NCBI GenBank assembly: GCA_030705745.1
Contig: JAUZPT010000102.1
Location: 1-8,989, forward strand
Length of the DNA: 8,989 bases
Direction of reading: 5' to 3'
Source: Bacillota bacterium
GTDB lineage: Bacteria; Bacillota; Bacilli; Bacillales; Cytobacillaceae
Shown here: piece by piece, positions 1-7,023 of the stretch
How the letters are laid out: every line of letters begins with the position of its first letter
Position numbering within the stretch: position 1 is the stretch's first letter
Notes under the pieces: generated by a model
The model's database searches: none
Told to the model about the DNA's origin: nothing
The model's input: the letters and a program-made list of their open reading frames with translations, nothing else
Position numbers and translations under genes: made by a program

Positions 1-929
1 CAAGAGGAATGACATATAAATGCGCAGCATCGGATGTCGATTTTGGGGGAGGAAAAGCGGTCATCATTGGTGACCCCTCAAAGGATAAAAGTCCGGAGCT
101 TTTCCGTGCATGTGGTCAATTTGTGGAGTCCTTAAACGGAAGATTTTATACAGGTACAGACATGGGAACAAGCCCGGATGACTTTGTTCATGCTTTAAAG
201 GAAACCAATTGTATTGTTGGTGTGGATGAAGCATATGGAGGCAGCGGTGACTCATCGATACCGACTGCACATGGCGTTATTTACGGAATTCAGGCGACGA
301 GTCAGGCAATATGGGGGAACGAACAGCTTTCAGAAAGGACGTATGCTATTCAGGGGCTTGGGAAGGTTGGGTTTAAGGTAGCAGAACAGCTCCTTGAGGA
401 AGGGGCGGAACTTTACGTCACGGATATAAATCAACAAGCGATCGATCAACTGCAGCAAAAAGCGAAAGAATTAGGAGTTGCGATACACGTTGTCAACAGT
501 GAAGAAATTTATTCTGTACCGGCAGATGTTTTTGTACCTTGTGCACTCGGGGGCATTTTGAATGATGAGACGATACCGGCTCTAAAAGTTTCTGCGGTTG
601 TCGGTTCGGCAAATAACCAATTGCTAGAGATTCGTCATGGACAAATGCTGCATGAAAGAGGAATTTTATATGCTCCTGATTATATTGTAAATGCGGGTGG
701 ACTGATTCAAGTGGCAGATGAACTGTACTCGCCGAACAAGGACAGAGTACTGCGCAAAACGAAAGCGATTCATTCGACCCTCTTGGATGTGTATCGGCAT
801 GCCAAAGAAAATGATATTCCTACAGTGGAAGCCGCAAATTATTTTTGCGAAAAAAGAATGGAGGCAAGGTCTCGCCGAAATAGCTTCTTCTCACATATGA
901 AGAGACCAAAATGGGCAGTTCGAACATAA
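1..929 (+). CDS. pdh: Phenylalanine dehydrogenase, 5'-truncated by window edge
   Basis: Reversible NAD-dependent oxidative deamination of L-phenylalanine to phenylpyruvate and ammonia, cytosolic (family knowledge). The frame is open from base 3 and reads Arg-Gly before the ATG at 9, matching the family's ARGMTYK segment. That ATG is therefore internal, and about 70-80 residues, including the substrate-binding N-terminus, lie upstream. Counting from the ATG at 9: the two active-site lysines are K4 (MTYK) and K16 (GGGK), the catalytic Asp is D51, the Rossmann motif GLGKVG is 116-121, and the NAD-ribose acid is D139 (VTDIN). Two positions separate phenylalanine from leucine dehydrogenases: Gly at 49 (Ala in LeuDH) and Leu at 232 (Val in LeuDH). 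Both are the PheDH type here. The C-terminus (RRNSFF...KPKW-like) also matches Bacillus PheDH. The next gene starts 26 nt downstream with no terminator between, so it is probably co-transcribed with the complex genes. Leucine or valine dehydrogenase is the alternative and is less likely. Confidence 0.93.
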   Translation, partial: RGMTYKCAASDVDFGGGKAVIIGDPSKDKSPELFRACGQFVESLNGRFYTGTDMGTSPDDFVHALKETNCIVGVDEAYGGSGDSSIPTAHGVIYGIQATSQAIWGNEQLSERTYAIQGLGKVGFKVAEQLLEEGAELYVTDINQQAIDQLQQKAKELGVAIHVVNSEEIYSVPADVFVPCALGGILNDETIPALKVSAVVGSANNQLLEIRHGQMLHERGILYAPDYIVNAGGLIQVADELYSPNKDRVLRKTKAIHSTLLDVYRHAKENDIPTVEAANYFCEKRMEARSRRNSFFSHMKRPKWAVRT

Positions 930-943
930 TGAAAAATACGTAA

Positions 944-950
944 GAGGTGA
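944..950 (+). promoter_or_regulatory. Shine-Dalgarno site that selects the TTG start of E1alpha
   Basis: GAGGTGA is a 7-base match to the anti-Shine-Dalgarno sequence. It lies 8 nt (counted from the last G of the GAGG core) before a TTG at 956. The in-frame GTG at 947 lies inside this site and has no Shine-Dalgarno sequence of its own upstream. The same layout, a strong site then TTG at the same spacing, recurs before the E2 gene at 3032. Confidence 0.75.
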
Positions 951-955
951 GCGTT

Positions 956-2026
956 TTGGAAAAACAATTTCCAATTTTACAGATAATTGATCCGAACGGA
1001 AATATCATAGACGAGAATTACGAAAATGAGATTACCGAGCATTTGATCAAGACATTTTATTCTCATATGGTTCGCATGCGTGTGTTTGATCGGAAAGCAG
1101 TCAGCCTGCAACGACAAGGAAGGATAGGGACGTATGCGCCGTTTGAAGGGCAGGAAGCGGCACAGGCTGGGAGCGCACTTGCTTTAAATCCGGACGACTG
1201 GATGTTTCCGACATATCGTGACCATGGTGCAGCTATGGCATTTGGCCATTCGTTGAAAAGCATTCTTCTTTTCTGGAATGGCAGAAATGAAGGATGTATT
1301 CCCCCTAAGGGAAAAAATATTTTTCCTCCGGGGATTCCAATAGCGACCCAGATTCCACATGCAGCAGGGGCAGCTTTTGCGGAAAAGCTTAAGGGAACAA
1401 GGAATGCTTCGATTGCTTATTTCGGTGACGGGGCTACTTCTGAGGGAGACTTTCATGAAGGCCTGAATTTTGCCAGTGTGGTTAAAGCTCCTGTCGTATT
1501 TTTTAATGAGAACAACCAGTATGCCATCTCTGTGCCTTTTCATAAACAAATGAACAGTAAAACAATCGCTCAAAAATCATTGGCTTATGATATTCCAGGT
1601 GTCCGTGTCGATGGAAATGATGTTTTTGCTGTTTATTTCCAAACGATGAAAGCGCTTGAAGCTGCGAGGAATGGGGAAGGTCCGTCATTGATTGAAGCTG
1701 TAACATGGCGTTATGGTGCCCATACCACTGCTGACGACCCTTCCAAATATCGCGATCAAGCTAAGAGCCATCAACGCCGCGAAATCACCGACCCAATTAT
1801 CCGTCTTGAACGTTTTATGAAGAATTATGGTTTTTTTGATCAAGTGTGGATTGACATGGTACAGAAGGAAGCAGCAGATGAAATTGATCAGGCGATTAAG
1901 GAAATGGAACAATTTCCTGCTGCAAAACCAGGCGATATTTTTGATTTCGTTTTTGCCAAATTGGTCTGGCCAATTAAGCAGCAAAAAGAAGAGTATTTAG
2001 AAATGATTGGCGGTGACAAGAAATGA
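956..2026 (+). CDS. pdhA: 2-oxo acid dehydrogenase complex E1 alpha subunit (PDH/BCKDH type; candidate phenylpyruvate dehydrogenase)
   Basis: Thiamine-diphosphate-dependent decarboxylase half of a 2-oxo acid dehydrogenase complex. With E1beta it decarboxylates the 2-oxo acid and acylates the lipoyl group of E2. The TTG at 956 is preferred (356 aa); the GTG at 947 would add three residues but overlaps the ribosome binding site. Counting from the TTG: the TPP motif runs from GDG (157-159) to NN (186-187, in NENNQYAIS), 'GRIGTYAPFEGQEAAQ' lies near 55-70, and the catalytic/phosphorylation-loop region RYGAHTTADDPSKYR is 252-266 with His256. Length is normal for the family. General sequence is closest to the PdhA-type clade of Bacillus, but clade does not fix the substrate. 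The stop overlaps the E1beta start by 4 nt (ATGA). Lying directly behind phenylalanine dehydrogenase suggests phenylpyruvate as substrate (inference). Pyruvate or branched-chain 2-oxo acids remain possible, so the symbol reflects family only. Confidence 0.93.
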   Translation: MEKQFPILQIIDPNGNIIDENYENEITEHLIKTFYSHMVRMRVFDRKAVSLQRQGRIGTYAPFEGQEAAQAGSALALNPDDWMFPTYRDHGAAMAFGHSLKSILLFWNGRNEGCIPPKGKNIFPPGIPIATQIPHAAGAAFAEKLKGTRNASIAYFGDGATSEGDFHEGLNFASVVKAPVVFFNENNQYAISVPFHKQMNSKTIAQKSLAYDIPGVRVDGNDVFAVYFQTMKALEAARNGEGPSLIEAVTWRYGAHTTADDPSKYRDQAKSHQRREITDPIIRLERFMKNYGFFDQVWIDMVQKEAADEIDQAIKEMEQFPAAKPGDIFDFVFAKLVWPIKQQKEEYLEMIGGDKK

Positions 2027-3018
2027 GAGCAGCGATAAAGACGCAAACACTGACACTTGTACAGGCAATTAACGATGCGCTTCGGATCATGCTTCAGGAA
2101 AATCAAAACGTTATTTTGATGGGCGAAGACATTGGCAAGAATGGCGGTGTTTTCAGGGCTACCGAAGGACTGCAATCCGAGTTTGGTGAAGACAGAGTTC
2201 TCGATACACCATTAAGTGAGGCTGGGTTTATCGGGGCAGCGATCGGAATGGCAGTGAATGGCTTCATTCCAGTAGCGGAAATCCAATTTCTCGGTTTCAT
2301 CTATCCTGCCTTTGAACAAATTATGACTCATGCTTCCCGCCTGAGGATGAGGACAATGGGACATTATACGGTTCCGATGGTAATCAGGGCACCATATGGA
2401 GCGGGTGTTCGTGCACCTGAGATCCATTGCGATAGTACAGAAGCTTTATTTACACATATGCCTGGAATTAAAGTCGTTTGTCCGTCTTCTCCCGCGGATG
2501 CCAAAGGATTGTTAATTGCAGCCATCGAAGATCCTGATCCTGTTTTGTTTTTGGAACCAATGCGCTGCTATCGTTCATCACGTGAAGAAGTACCCGAAGG
2601 GAAATATTCCATCGAAATTGGTAAAGGAAAGAAGCTAGTTGAAGGAACAGATGTAACGATCATTTCTTGGGGAGCAATGATACCTGTTGCACTCAAGGCT
2701 GCCGAAGAAATGAAAATTCAGGAAGTAAGCTGTGAAGTCATTGATTTGCGAACGCTTTATCCGCTTGACCAGGACTTAATTTCGGAATCGGTCCAAAAAA
2801 CGGGGAGAACCGTTATCGTCCATGAAGCACATTCCACGGGAGGAGTAGGGAATGATGTACTTGCGATTATTAATGACACTTCCTTTCTTTATCAAAAAGC
2901 GCCAACGGAACGTGTGACCGGTTTTGATACACCTGTCCCTTATTTTGGCTTCGAAGATTATTATTTACCGACAGAAAAGAGAGTCGTGAAGGCGATTGAA
3001 AAAGTACTCAGTTTTTAA
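2023..3018 (+). CDS. 2-oxo acid dehydrogenase complex E1 beta subunit
   Basis: Partner of E1alpha in an alpha2-beta2 thiamine-diphosphate enzyme; supplies the Glu that activates the cofactor and contributes to the active-site channel. The 331-residue length is typical. Visible landmarks are GEDIG at 34-38 followed by GGVFRAT, DTPLSEAG at 61-68 with the probable catalytic Glu66, EIHCDSTEA with the conserved His135, and MPGIKVVCPSSPADAKGLL from about 146, which is characteristic of the E1beta/transketolase pyrimidine-binding domain. The C-terminal transketolase-like domain (EGTDVTIISWGAM, about 208-220, then VIDLRTLYPLD) is complete. The ATG overlaps the E1alpha stop in an ATGA junction and is preceded by GGTGA at 2012-2016, so translation is probably coupled to keep the subunits equimolar. 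All core residues look intact. The substrate cannot be read from this sequence. Confidence 0.94.
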   Translation: MRAAIKTQTLTLVQAINDALRIMLQENQNVILMGEDIGKNGGVFRATEGLQSEFGEDRVLDTPLSEAGFIGAAIGMAVNGFIPVAEIQFLGFIYPAFEQIMTHASRLRMRTMGHYTVPMVIRAPYGAGVRAPEIHCDSTEALFTHMPGIKVVCPSSPADAKGLLIAAIEDPDPVLFLEPMRCYRSSREEVPEGKYSIEIGKGKKLVEGTDVTIISWGAMIPVALKAAEEMKIQEVSCEVIDLRTLYPLDQDLISESVQKTGRTVIVHEAHSTGGVGNDVLAIINDTSFLYQKAPTERVTGFDTPVPYFGFEDYYLPTEKRVVKAIEKVLSF

Positions 3019-3027
3019 GGAGGTGAT
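3017..3027 (+). promoter_or_regulatory. Near-perfect Shine-Dalgarno site for E2
   Basis: AAGGAGGTGAT is an 11-base match to the complement of the Bacillus 16S rRNA 3' end. It overlaps the E1beta stop codon and lies 8 nt (from the last G of GGAGG) before the TTG start at 3032. It is the strongest such site in the window. It may offset the weak TTG codon and raise E2 output, which fits E2 forming the multi-subunit core of these complexes (inference). Confidence 0.85.
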
Positions 3028-3031
3028 GTAG

Positions 3032-4291
3032 TTGGATGTGAAACTGCATGATATCGGAGAAGGAATGACCGAGGCAGAAATTACTTTTTTGTTCGTCAAA
3101 CCAGGTGATGAAGTAAAAGCGGATCAACCATTGCTTGAAGTGCAAACAGATAAAATGACGGCGGAAATACCTGCCCCCGCAGCGGGCATTGTGAAGGAAA
3201 TCCTTGTAAAGTCCGGAGAAACGGTCAAGGTTGGAACAAAATTGATAAAGATGGATGTATTTTCGCTAAAGGAATCGAATCACAGTTTATCCTATGAAAG
3301 TATTACAAACACCAAAACCATTGAAAACCTTCAGCAAAACACTTTACAGGAAAGACCTCAATCATCTGCAGGGAGGAGAATTCTTGCTTCTCCTTATACT
3401 AGAAAAATAGCAAGAGAGAATTCGATCAATATTGAATGGGTAGTAGGTACAGGTCCTGCAGGCAGAATTACGGATGCAGATGTACATTCATTCATTGATG
3501 GGCAAGGCTCAGGAAAAACACTAACACAGGAAGAAATTTTCTCAAAAGGCAACGAAGAGGTTCAAATAAGTACGATGGAACATGTGCATATGGCATCTGG
3601 TAATACTATTCCCTTCAGAGGAAGAAGGAAGCAAATCGCAAAAAAAATGCACCAATCAGTTTATACCATCCCGCATTGCACACATTTTGAGGAAGTGGAT
3701 GTGACCGAATTAATCCAATTCCGCAGCGAATTAAAGCAAGATAATGAAAATGTCTCCGCGACTGCATTTTTCCTAAAAGCTTTATCCGTTTGCCTTTTTG
3801 AGTTTCCGATTTTCAATGCCAAACTTGACGAAGAAAATGAAGTTATTCACATTCTAGCCGAACATCACTTAGGAATTGCCGTTGATACCGAGGATGGGCT
3901 AATTGTACCCGTAGTGAAAAATGTCCAGGAAAAATCGCTCAAAACAATTCATAACGAAATGAAAGAACTCACGCAAAAGGCCCTCCGAAATGAACTGAAT
4001 ATGCAGGATATTTCAGGGGGGACGTTTACGATCAGCAATGTCGGGCCGCTTGGTGGAAGCATTGGGGCTACACCTATCATCCAATATCCTCAGGTAGCAC
4101 TCGTATCCTTTCATAAAACAAAGAAGATGCCGGTCGTACTGGACGATGACCAGATAGCGATTCGTTCGATCATGAACTTGTCAATGAGCTTCGATCACCG
4201 TGTGGTAGACGGTGCGACAGCTGTTAAATTTACGAATCGTTTCTCACAATATATTAAAAATCCAAAAAAGCTTTTACTGGAGTTGGTGTAA
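3032..4291 (+). CDS. 2-oxo acid dehydrogenase complex E2 (dihydrolipoamide acyltransferase)
   Basis: Core subunit that carries the acyl group on a lipoyl arm and transfers it to CoA. It has 419 residues from a TTG start fixed by an 11-base Shine-Dalgarno match. Domains in order: one lipoyl domain (1-75) with the lipoylated lysine in QTDKMTAE at Lys41; a short Ser/Asn/Gln-rich linker (about 77-112) in place of the long Ala/Pro linkers of many PDH E2s; a peripheral subunit-binding domain (about 118-154, ASPYTRKIARE...GTGPAGRITDADV); a second linker; and the acyltransferase domain (about 193-419) with GGTFTISNVG at 329-338 and the catalytic DHRVVDG, giving His389 and Asp393. All catalytic elements are present. 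There is a 13-nt gap from E1beta, and E3 starts immediately after the stop. A single lipoyl domain fits BCKDH-like and Bacillus PDH E2s equally. The acyl specificity (phenylacetyl, branched-chain or acetyl) is not evident. Confidence 0.94.
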   Translation: MDVKLHDIGEGMTEAEITFLFVKPGDEVKADQPLLEVQTDKMTAEIPAPAAGIVKEILVKSGETVKVGTKLIKMDVFSLKESNHSLSYESITNTKTIENLQQNTLQERPQSSAGRRILASPYTRKIARENSINIEWVVGTGPAGRITDADVHSFIDGQGSGKTLTQEEIFSKGNEEVQISTMEHVHMASGNTIPFRGRRKQIAKKMHQSVYTIPHCTHFEEVDVTELIQFRSELKQDNENVSATAFFLKALSVCLFEFPIFNAKLDEENEVIHILAEHHLGIAVDTEDGLIVPVVKNVQEKSLKTIHNEMKELTQKALRNELNMQDISGGTFTISNVGPLGGSIGATPIIQYPQVALVSFHKTKKMPVVLDDDQIAIRSIMNLSMSFDHRVVDGATAVKFTNRFSQYIKNPKKLLLELV

Positions 4292-5731
4292 GTGGTTGTC
4301 GGAGAAATGGCACACGAGAGGGATGTGATCATCATCGGTGGCGGTCCGGGAGGATACCATGCTGCTATTCGTGCCTCCCAGCTTGGAAAAAAGGTAACGC
4401 TTATTGAAAAAGAAGACCTCGGCGGAGTGTGCCTGAACAAAGGGTGTATCCCGTCCAAAGTTTTGACTCAGCAAGCTTCAAGATGGAAACAGATTGAACG
4501 TGCCGCAGACATGGGATTTATAGTTGAAAGCCTTTCACTTAACAATGAGAAAAAGAATGCTTACAGGGCCAGGATTATTTCGGAATTACGAAAAGGCGTA
4601 GAAAATTTATGCAAAGCTAATAAAGTCGAGATCATAAAAGGCACCGCATTTTTCCTGTCTGAAAACCGGGTCGGAGTGGAACATGGAGAACGGTATGATA
4701 TCTTTCAGTTTCAGCAAGCGATAATTGCAACTGGATCGACCCCAGAAAGATGGCAGGGGATTTCTTTCGATGGAAACCGAATTCTAGACAAATGGAGCAT
4801 CTCGTTTCTACCAACAATTCCTGAACACCTCGTCATACATGGCAGTGATGTCATATCCCTTGAAATGGCCATGGCATACAAAACACTCGGTGCTGAGGTA
4901 ACGATAATTCCTAACAGAGAAAGTTTAGAATTTGGTTTCGATTCGTCGATTGATCGTGAAATTAAGAGAATATTTAAAAAAGAAAAGATTACCATTATAA
5001 AAGAATCATATTTTCTCAACGCTCTTCCCCTTGAAAACGGAGTTCAGGTAATCTACTTTTCCAATGGCCTTGAAAAATCGCTAGACTGCTCTCATCTCTT
5101 CATTTCTACGCCAAATAAGCCAAACACTGAAGCATTAGGGCTGGAACGCCTTGGTGTGAAAATGGAAAATGATGGATGTATATGGGTTGATTCCAAGTGC
5201 CGTACTTCCATAACTGGAATTTTTGCCATTGGTGATGCGACAGAAGGACATGGTCTCGCCGTTAAGGCAATCAAGCAAGGAAAAGTGGCTGCGGAAGTAA
5301 TATGTGGACTGCCTTCAGAAGTGGATTTACGCTTTTTACCTCAGGTGGTGCATACGATACCGCCGATTGCGACGGTCGGTTTGACTGAAGAAGCAGCGTT
5401 GCAGGAAGGATATGTTGTTCGAACCAGTCAATTACCGCTATCTTCAAATGGTTTCGCAGCTTTGTCCGGTAAAAAAGACGGTTTCATGAAAATCATTTCA
5501 GAACAAAGCACCGATGTTATCCTTGGGATCCATTTCATTGGGGAAGGCGCAGTTGAACTGATTTCATCAGGAACCCTTTTGCTTGAGATGGCTGCCCGGG
5601 AAGAGGATCTTACTTTTTCGCTTCAGCCACATCCAAGCTTAAATGAGGCACTGCTTGAAGCAGGTGAGCAGCTTAAGGAAATGGCGATTCATTTGGCACC
5701 GAAAAATCATCATGAAAAAGTGAAGCAATAA
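4292..5731 (+). CDS. lpdA: Dihydrolipoamide dehydrogenase (E3) homologue with a degenerate NAD-binding motif
   Basis: The E3 family re-oxidises dihydrolipoamide on E2 and passes electrons through a disulfide and FAD to NAD+. The GTG at 4292 directly follows the E2 stop and has GGAG at 4279-4282; the ATG at 4307 is also in frame but poorly spaced from a Shine-Dalgarno. In 479 residues the FAD motif GGGPGG (16-21), FAD-ribose Glu39, redox pair Cys47/Cys52 (CLNKGC), ATGS (146-149), second FAD motif FAIGD with Asp315, and the C-terminal catalytic His447/Glu452 (HPSLNE) are all present. The NAD domain is abnormal: the usual GGGYIG reads Gly-Ser-Asp-Val-Ile-Ser at 184-189, the ribose-binding Glu at the end of the next strand is Pro207 (VTIIP), and the usual VGRRPNT reads STPNKPNT at 272-279. 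The frame is open and similarity is clear on both sides, so this is not a frameshift. It may use another acceptor, bind NAD differently, or rely on a second E3. Assignment to the E3 fold is secure; normal activity is not. Confidence 0.9.
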   Translation: MVVGEMAHERDVIIIGGGPGGYHAAIRASQLGKKVTLIEKEDLGGVCLNKGCIPSKVLTQQASRWKQIERAADMGFIVESLSLNNEKKNAYRARIISELRKGVENLCKANKVEIIKGTAFFLSENRVGVEHGERYDIFQFQQAIIATGSTPERWQGISFDGNRILDKWSISFLPTIPEHLVIHGSDVISLEMAMAYKTLGAEVTIIPNRESLEFGFDSSIDREIKRIFKKEKITIIKESYFLNALPLENGVQVIYFSNGLEKSLDCSHLFISTPNKPNTEALGLERLGVKMENDGCIWVDSKCRTSITGIFAIGDATEGHGLAVKAIKQGKVAAEVICGLPSEVDLRFLPQVVHTIPPIATVGLTEEAALQEGYVVRTSQLPLSSNGFAALSGKKDGFMKIISEQSTDVILGIHFIGEGAVELISSGTLLLEMAAREEDLTFSLQPHPSLNEALLEAGEQLKEMAIHLAPKNHHEKVKQ

Positions 5732-5774
5732 GCTGCTTTACTGCCAAAAAGCGTTATAGCTTTAGTTCGGACTC

Positions 5775-5804
5775 TTGAGACTCTGAGGTTATTTCAATTA
5801 TTAT
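5775..5804 (+). promoter_or_regulatory. Putative sigma-A promoter for hppD and downstream genes
   Basis: TTGAGA at 5775-5780 (5 of 6 to TTGACA) and TATTAT at 5799-5804 (5 of 6 to TATAAT) are separated by 18 nt. The predicted start site is near 5811, leaving a leader of about 38 nt before the hppD ATG with AGGAGGG at 5836-5842. It sits at the only sizeable gap in the gene string, at the boundary between the phenylpyruvate-side and tyrosine-side genes. No sigma-54 type -24/-12 element was seen. Confidence 0.55.
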
Positions 5805-5818
5805 TAATTCAGAAAATT
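5804..5818 (+). promoter_or_regulatory. Possible CodY box over the hppD start site
   Basis: TTAATTCAGAAAATT matches the CodY consensus AATTTTCWGAAAATT at 11 of 15 positions. The right-hand eleven bases are all consensus and the four mismatches are the left-most bases. It begins at the last base of the -10 element and covers the predicted +1, where binding would repress. CodY is the GTP/branched-chain-amino-acid sensing repressor of amino acid catabolism in low-GC Gram-positives. The surrounding DNA is AT-rich, so a chance match is quite possible. Confidence 0.35.
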
Positions 5819-5848
5819 ATTATTTATCTAAAAACAGGAGGGCTTTAT

Positions 5849-6964
5849 ATGCAGGAACCAGTATTGAACAGCGAACATTTAACGGAAGATTTTTTCCCAG
5901 TTAGGGATGTTGATTATCTTGAAATCTACACAGGTAATGCGAAGCAATCATGCCATTTTTTTTGCACTGCATTCGGCTTTAAACCGGTTGCCTATTCTGG
6001 ACTTGAAACAGGAAATCGCGAAAATGTTTCCTATGTGTTGCAGCAACGGAATATGCGTCTCGTTATTACAGGATCGCTGTCAGAAGACAGCCGGATATCA
6101 GCTTTTGTCAAAAAGCACGGAGATGGGGTCAAGGATATTGCCTTGATGGTTGATGATGTTGAAACGGCTTATCAAGTGGCAGTGAGCCGCGGAGCTATTG
6201 CCCATGTTCCACCCTACGAATTAAAGGATGAATTTGGAAGTGTGAAAAAAGCGGTCATAGGTACGTATGGTGATACAATTCATACGTTAATAGAACGGAA
6301 AAATTATCAAGGTGTTTTCATGCCAGGTTATGAAGCATACACTTTATCCCTTCCGGTTAATGATGCGGGGCTTATTGCCGTCGACCATGTCGTTGGCAAC
6401 GTGGAGCGTATGGAGGAATGGGTTGAATATTACTCAAGGGTAATGGGATTTAAAGAAATGAAGCATTTTACCGATGAAGATATCACTACAGAATATTCAG
6501 CATTGATGTCAAAAGTCATGCACAACGGAGGACGTATCAAGTTTCCAATTAATGAACCAGCCGAAGGAAAACGAAAATCTCAAATTCAAGAATATTTAGA
6601 GTTTTACAATGGTGCAGGTGTTCAGCATCTTGCGATATTAACTGAGGATATTGTCTCAACAGTTACAACATTGAAAAAGAATGGTGTCGAGTTTTTATCG
6701 ACACCCGATTCGTACTATGAATCACTTGGTGAACGGGTAGGTAAAATTGATGAGGAAATTTCCAAGCTGAAAGAACTCAGCATTTTGGTTGACCGCGATG
6801 ACGAAGGTTATTTGCTACAAATCTTCACTAAACCAATTGTTGACCGGCCAACTTTGTTCATTGAAGTGATTCAGCGTAAAGGGGCCCGAGGCTTCGGTGA
6901 AGGGAATTTCAAGGCATTGTTCGAGTCAATTGAACGCGAGCAAGAAAAAAGAGGCAACTTGTAA
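5849..6964 (+). CDS. hppD: 4-hydroxyphenylpyruvate dioxygenase
   Basis: Fe(II)-dependent oxygenase that converts 4-hydroxyphenylpyruvate to homogentisate with loss of CO2, the committing step of tyrosine breakdown. It has 371 residues, within the bacterial range. Two vicinal-oxygen-chelate (glyoxalase-fold) domains are visible: a non-catalytic N-terminal one (about 20-150) and the catalytic C-terminal one (about 175-345). The three iron ligands are identifiable as His180 (VDHVVGN), His260 (GVQHLAI) and Glu339 (FIEVIQR). The conserved KFPINEPA (231-238), LLQIFT (322-327), and the C-terminal gate helix RGFGEGNFKALFE (347-359) are present. The close relative 4-hydroxymandelate synthase is less likely given this conserved C-terminal helix and the neighbouring tyrosine-catabolic genes. 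ATG at 5849 is preceded by AGGAGGG at optimal distance. The gene has its own candidate promoter and is followed by a terminator-like stem-loop. Confidence 0.96.
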   Translation: MQEPVLNSEHLTEDFFPVRDVDYLEIYTGNAKQSCHFFCTAFGFKPVAYSGLETGNRENVSYVLQQRNMRLVITGSLSEDSRISAFVKKHGDGVKDIALMVDDVETAYQVAVSRGAIAHVPPYELKDEFGSVKKAVIGTYGDTIHTLIERKNYQGVFMPGYEAYTLSLPVNDAGLIAVDHVVGNVERMEEWVEYYSRVMGFKEMKHFTDEDITTEYSALMSKVMHNGGRIKFPINEPAEGKRKSQIQEYLEFYNGAGVQHLAILTEDIVSTVTTLKKNGVEFLSTPDSYYESLGERVGKIDEEISKLKELSILVDRDDEGYLLQIFTKPIVDRPTLFIEVIQRKGARGFGEGNFKALFESIEREQEKRGNL

Positions 6965-6973
6965 GAGGAGAAG

Positions 6974-7001
6974 AAAAGGGAGAGCTCTGTTCTCCCTTTT
7001 T
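6974..7001 (+). terminator. Intrinsic terminator-like hairpin after hppD
   Basis: AAAAGGGAGA (6974-6983) pairs perfectly with TCTCCCTTTT (6991-7000) around a 7-nt loop, and the T-run continues to 7001. The hairpin begins 10 nt after the hppD stop and ends 23 nt before the next start, leaving AAGGAG at 7008-7013 free as its ribosome binding site. The T-run is largely part of the stem and short beyond it, so termination may be partial. That would lower expression of the downstream genes relative to hppD rather than end the operon. Confidence 0.75.
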
Positions 7002-7023
7002 CAAAGTAAGGAGCGAAGTTGGC

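Larger units (their letters stand above)
5732..5848. other. AT-rich intergenic region between E3 and hppD
   Basis: This is the largest gap in the window (117 nt). It holds the promoter and possible CodY box described separately, two GACTCT hexamers 9 nt apart (5770-5775 and 5779-5784, the second just after the -35 hexamer and the first overlapping it), and two copies of AATTATTATT (5796-5805 and 5815-5824). No convincing terminator follows the E3 gene: the best stem, GCTTT/AAAGC at 5735-5752, is only five pairs and lacks a T-run. Transcripts from upstream can therefore probably continue into hppD. Confidence 0.6.

Noticed and set aside
9..11. ATG at 9 as the true start of phenylalanine dehydrogenase
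   Set aside because: The frame is open upstream and the preceding Arg-Gly belongs to the conserved ARGMTYK segment. A start here would remove the N-terminal substrate-binding region and leave only 306 residues.
1184..1573. 129-codon open frame on the minus strand inside E1alpha
   Set aside because: It lies wholly opposite a strongly conserved gene, has no recognisable protein features and is one of many such antisense frames. The same applies to the minus-strand frames at 4711-5019, 1685-1984 and 8101-8490.
4841..4858. Frameshift or sequencing error as the cause of the altered E3 NAD motif
   Set aside because: Family-like sequence continues in the same frame on both sides (LVIHG before, SLEMAMAY after), and several independent base differences would be needed to restore GGGYIG.
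956..5731. Acetoin dehydrogenase (acoABCL) operon
   Set aside because: The gene order is the same, but there is no acoR-like regulator or sigma-54 element in view, E1alpha looks PDH-like, and the aromatic amino acid neighbours do not fit acetoin breakdown.
5735..5752. Possible terminator just after the E3 gene
   Set aside because: The GCTTT/AAAGC stem is only five pairs with an 8-nt loop and no T-run follows, so it is too weak to call.
5732..5848. Sigma-54 promoter for an amino-acid catabolic operon (as for Bacillus bkd genes)
   Set aside because: No TGGCAC-N5-TTGC type element is present in the gap. A sigma-A-like pair fits better.
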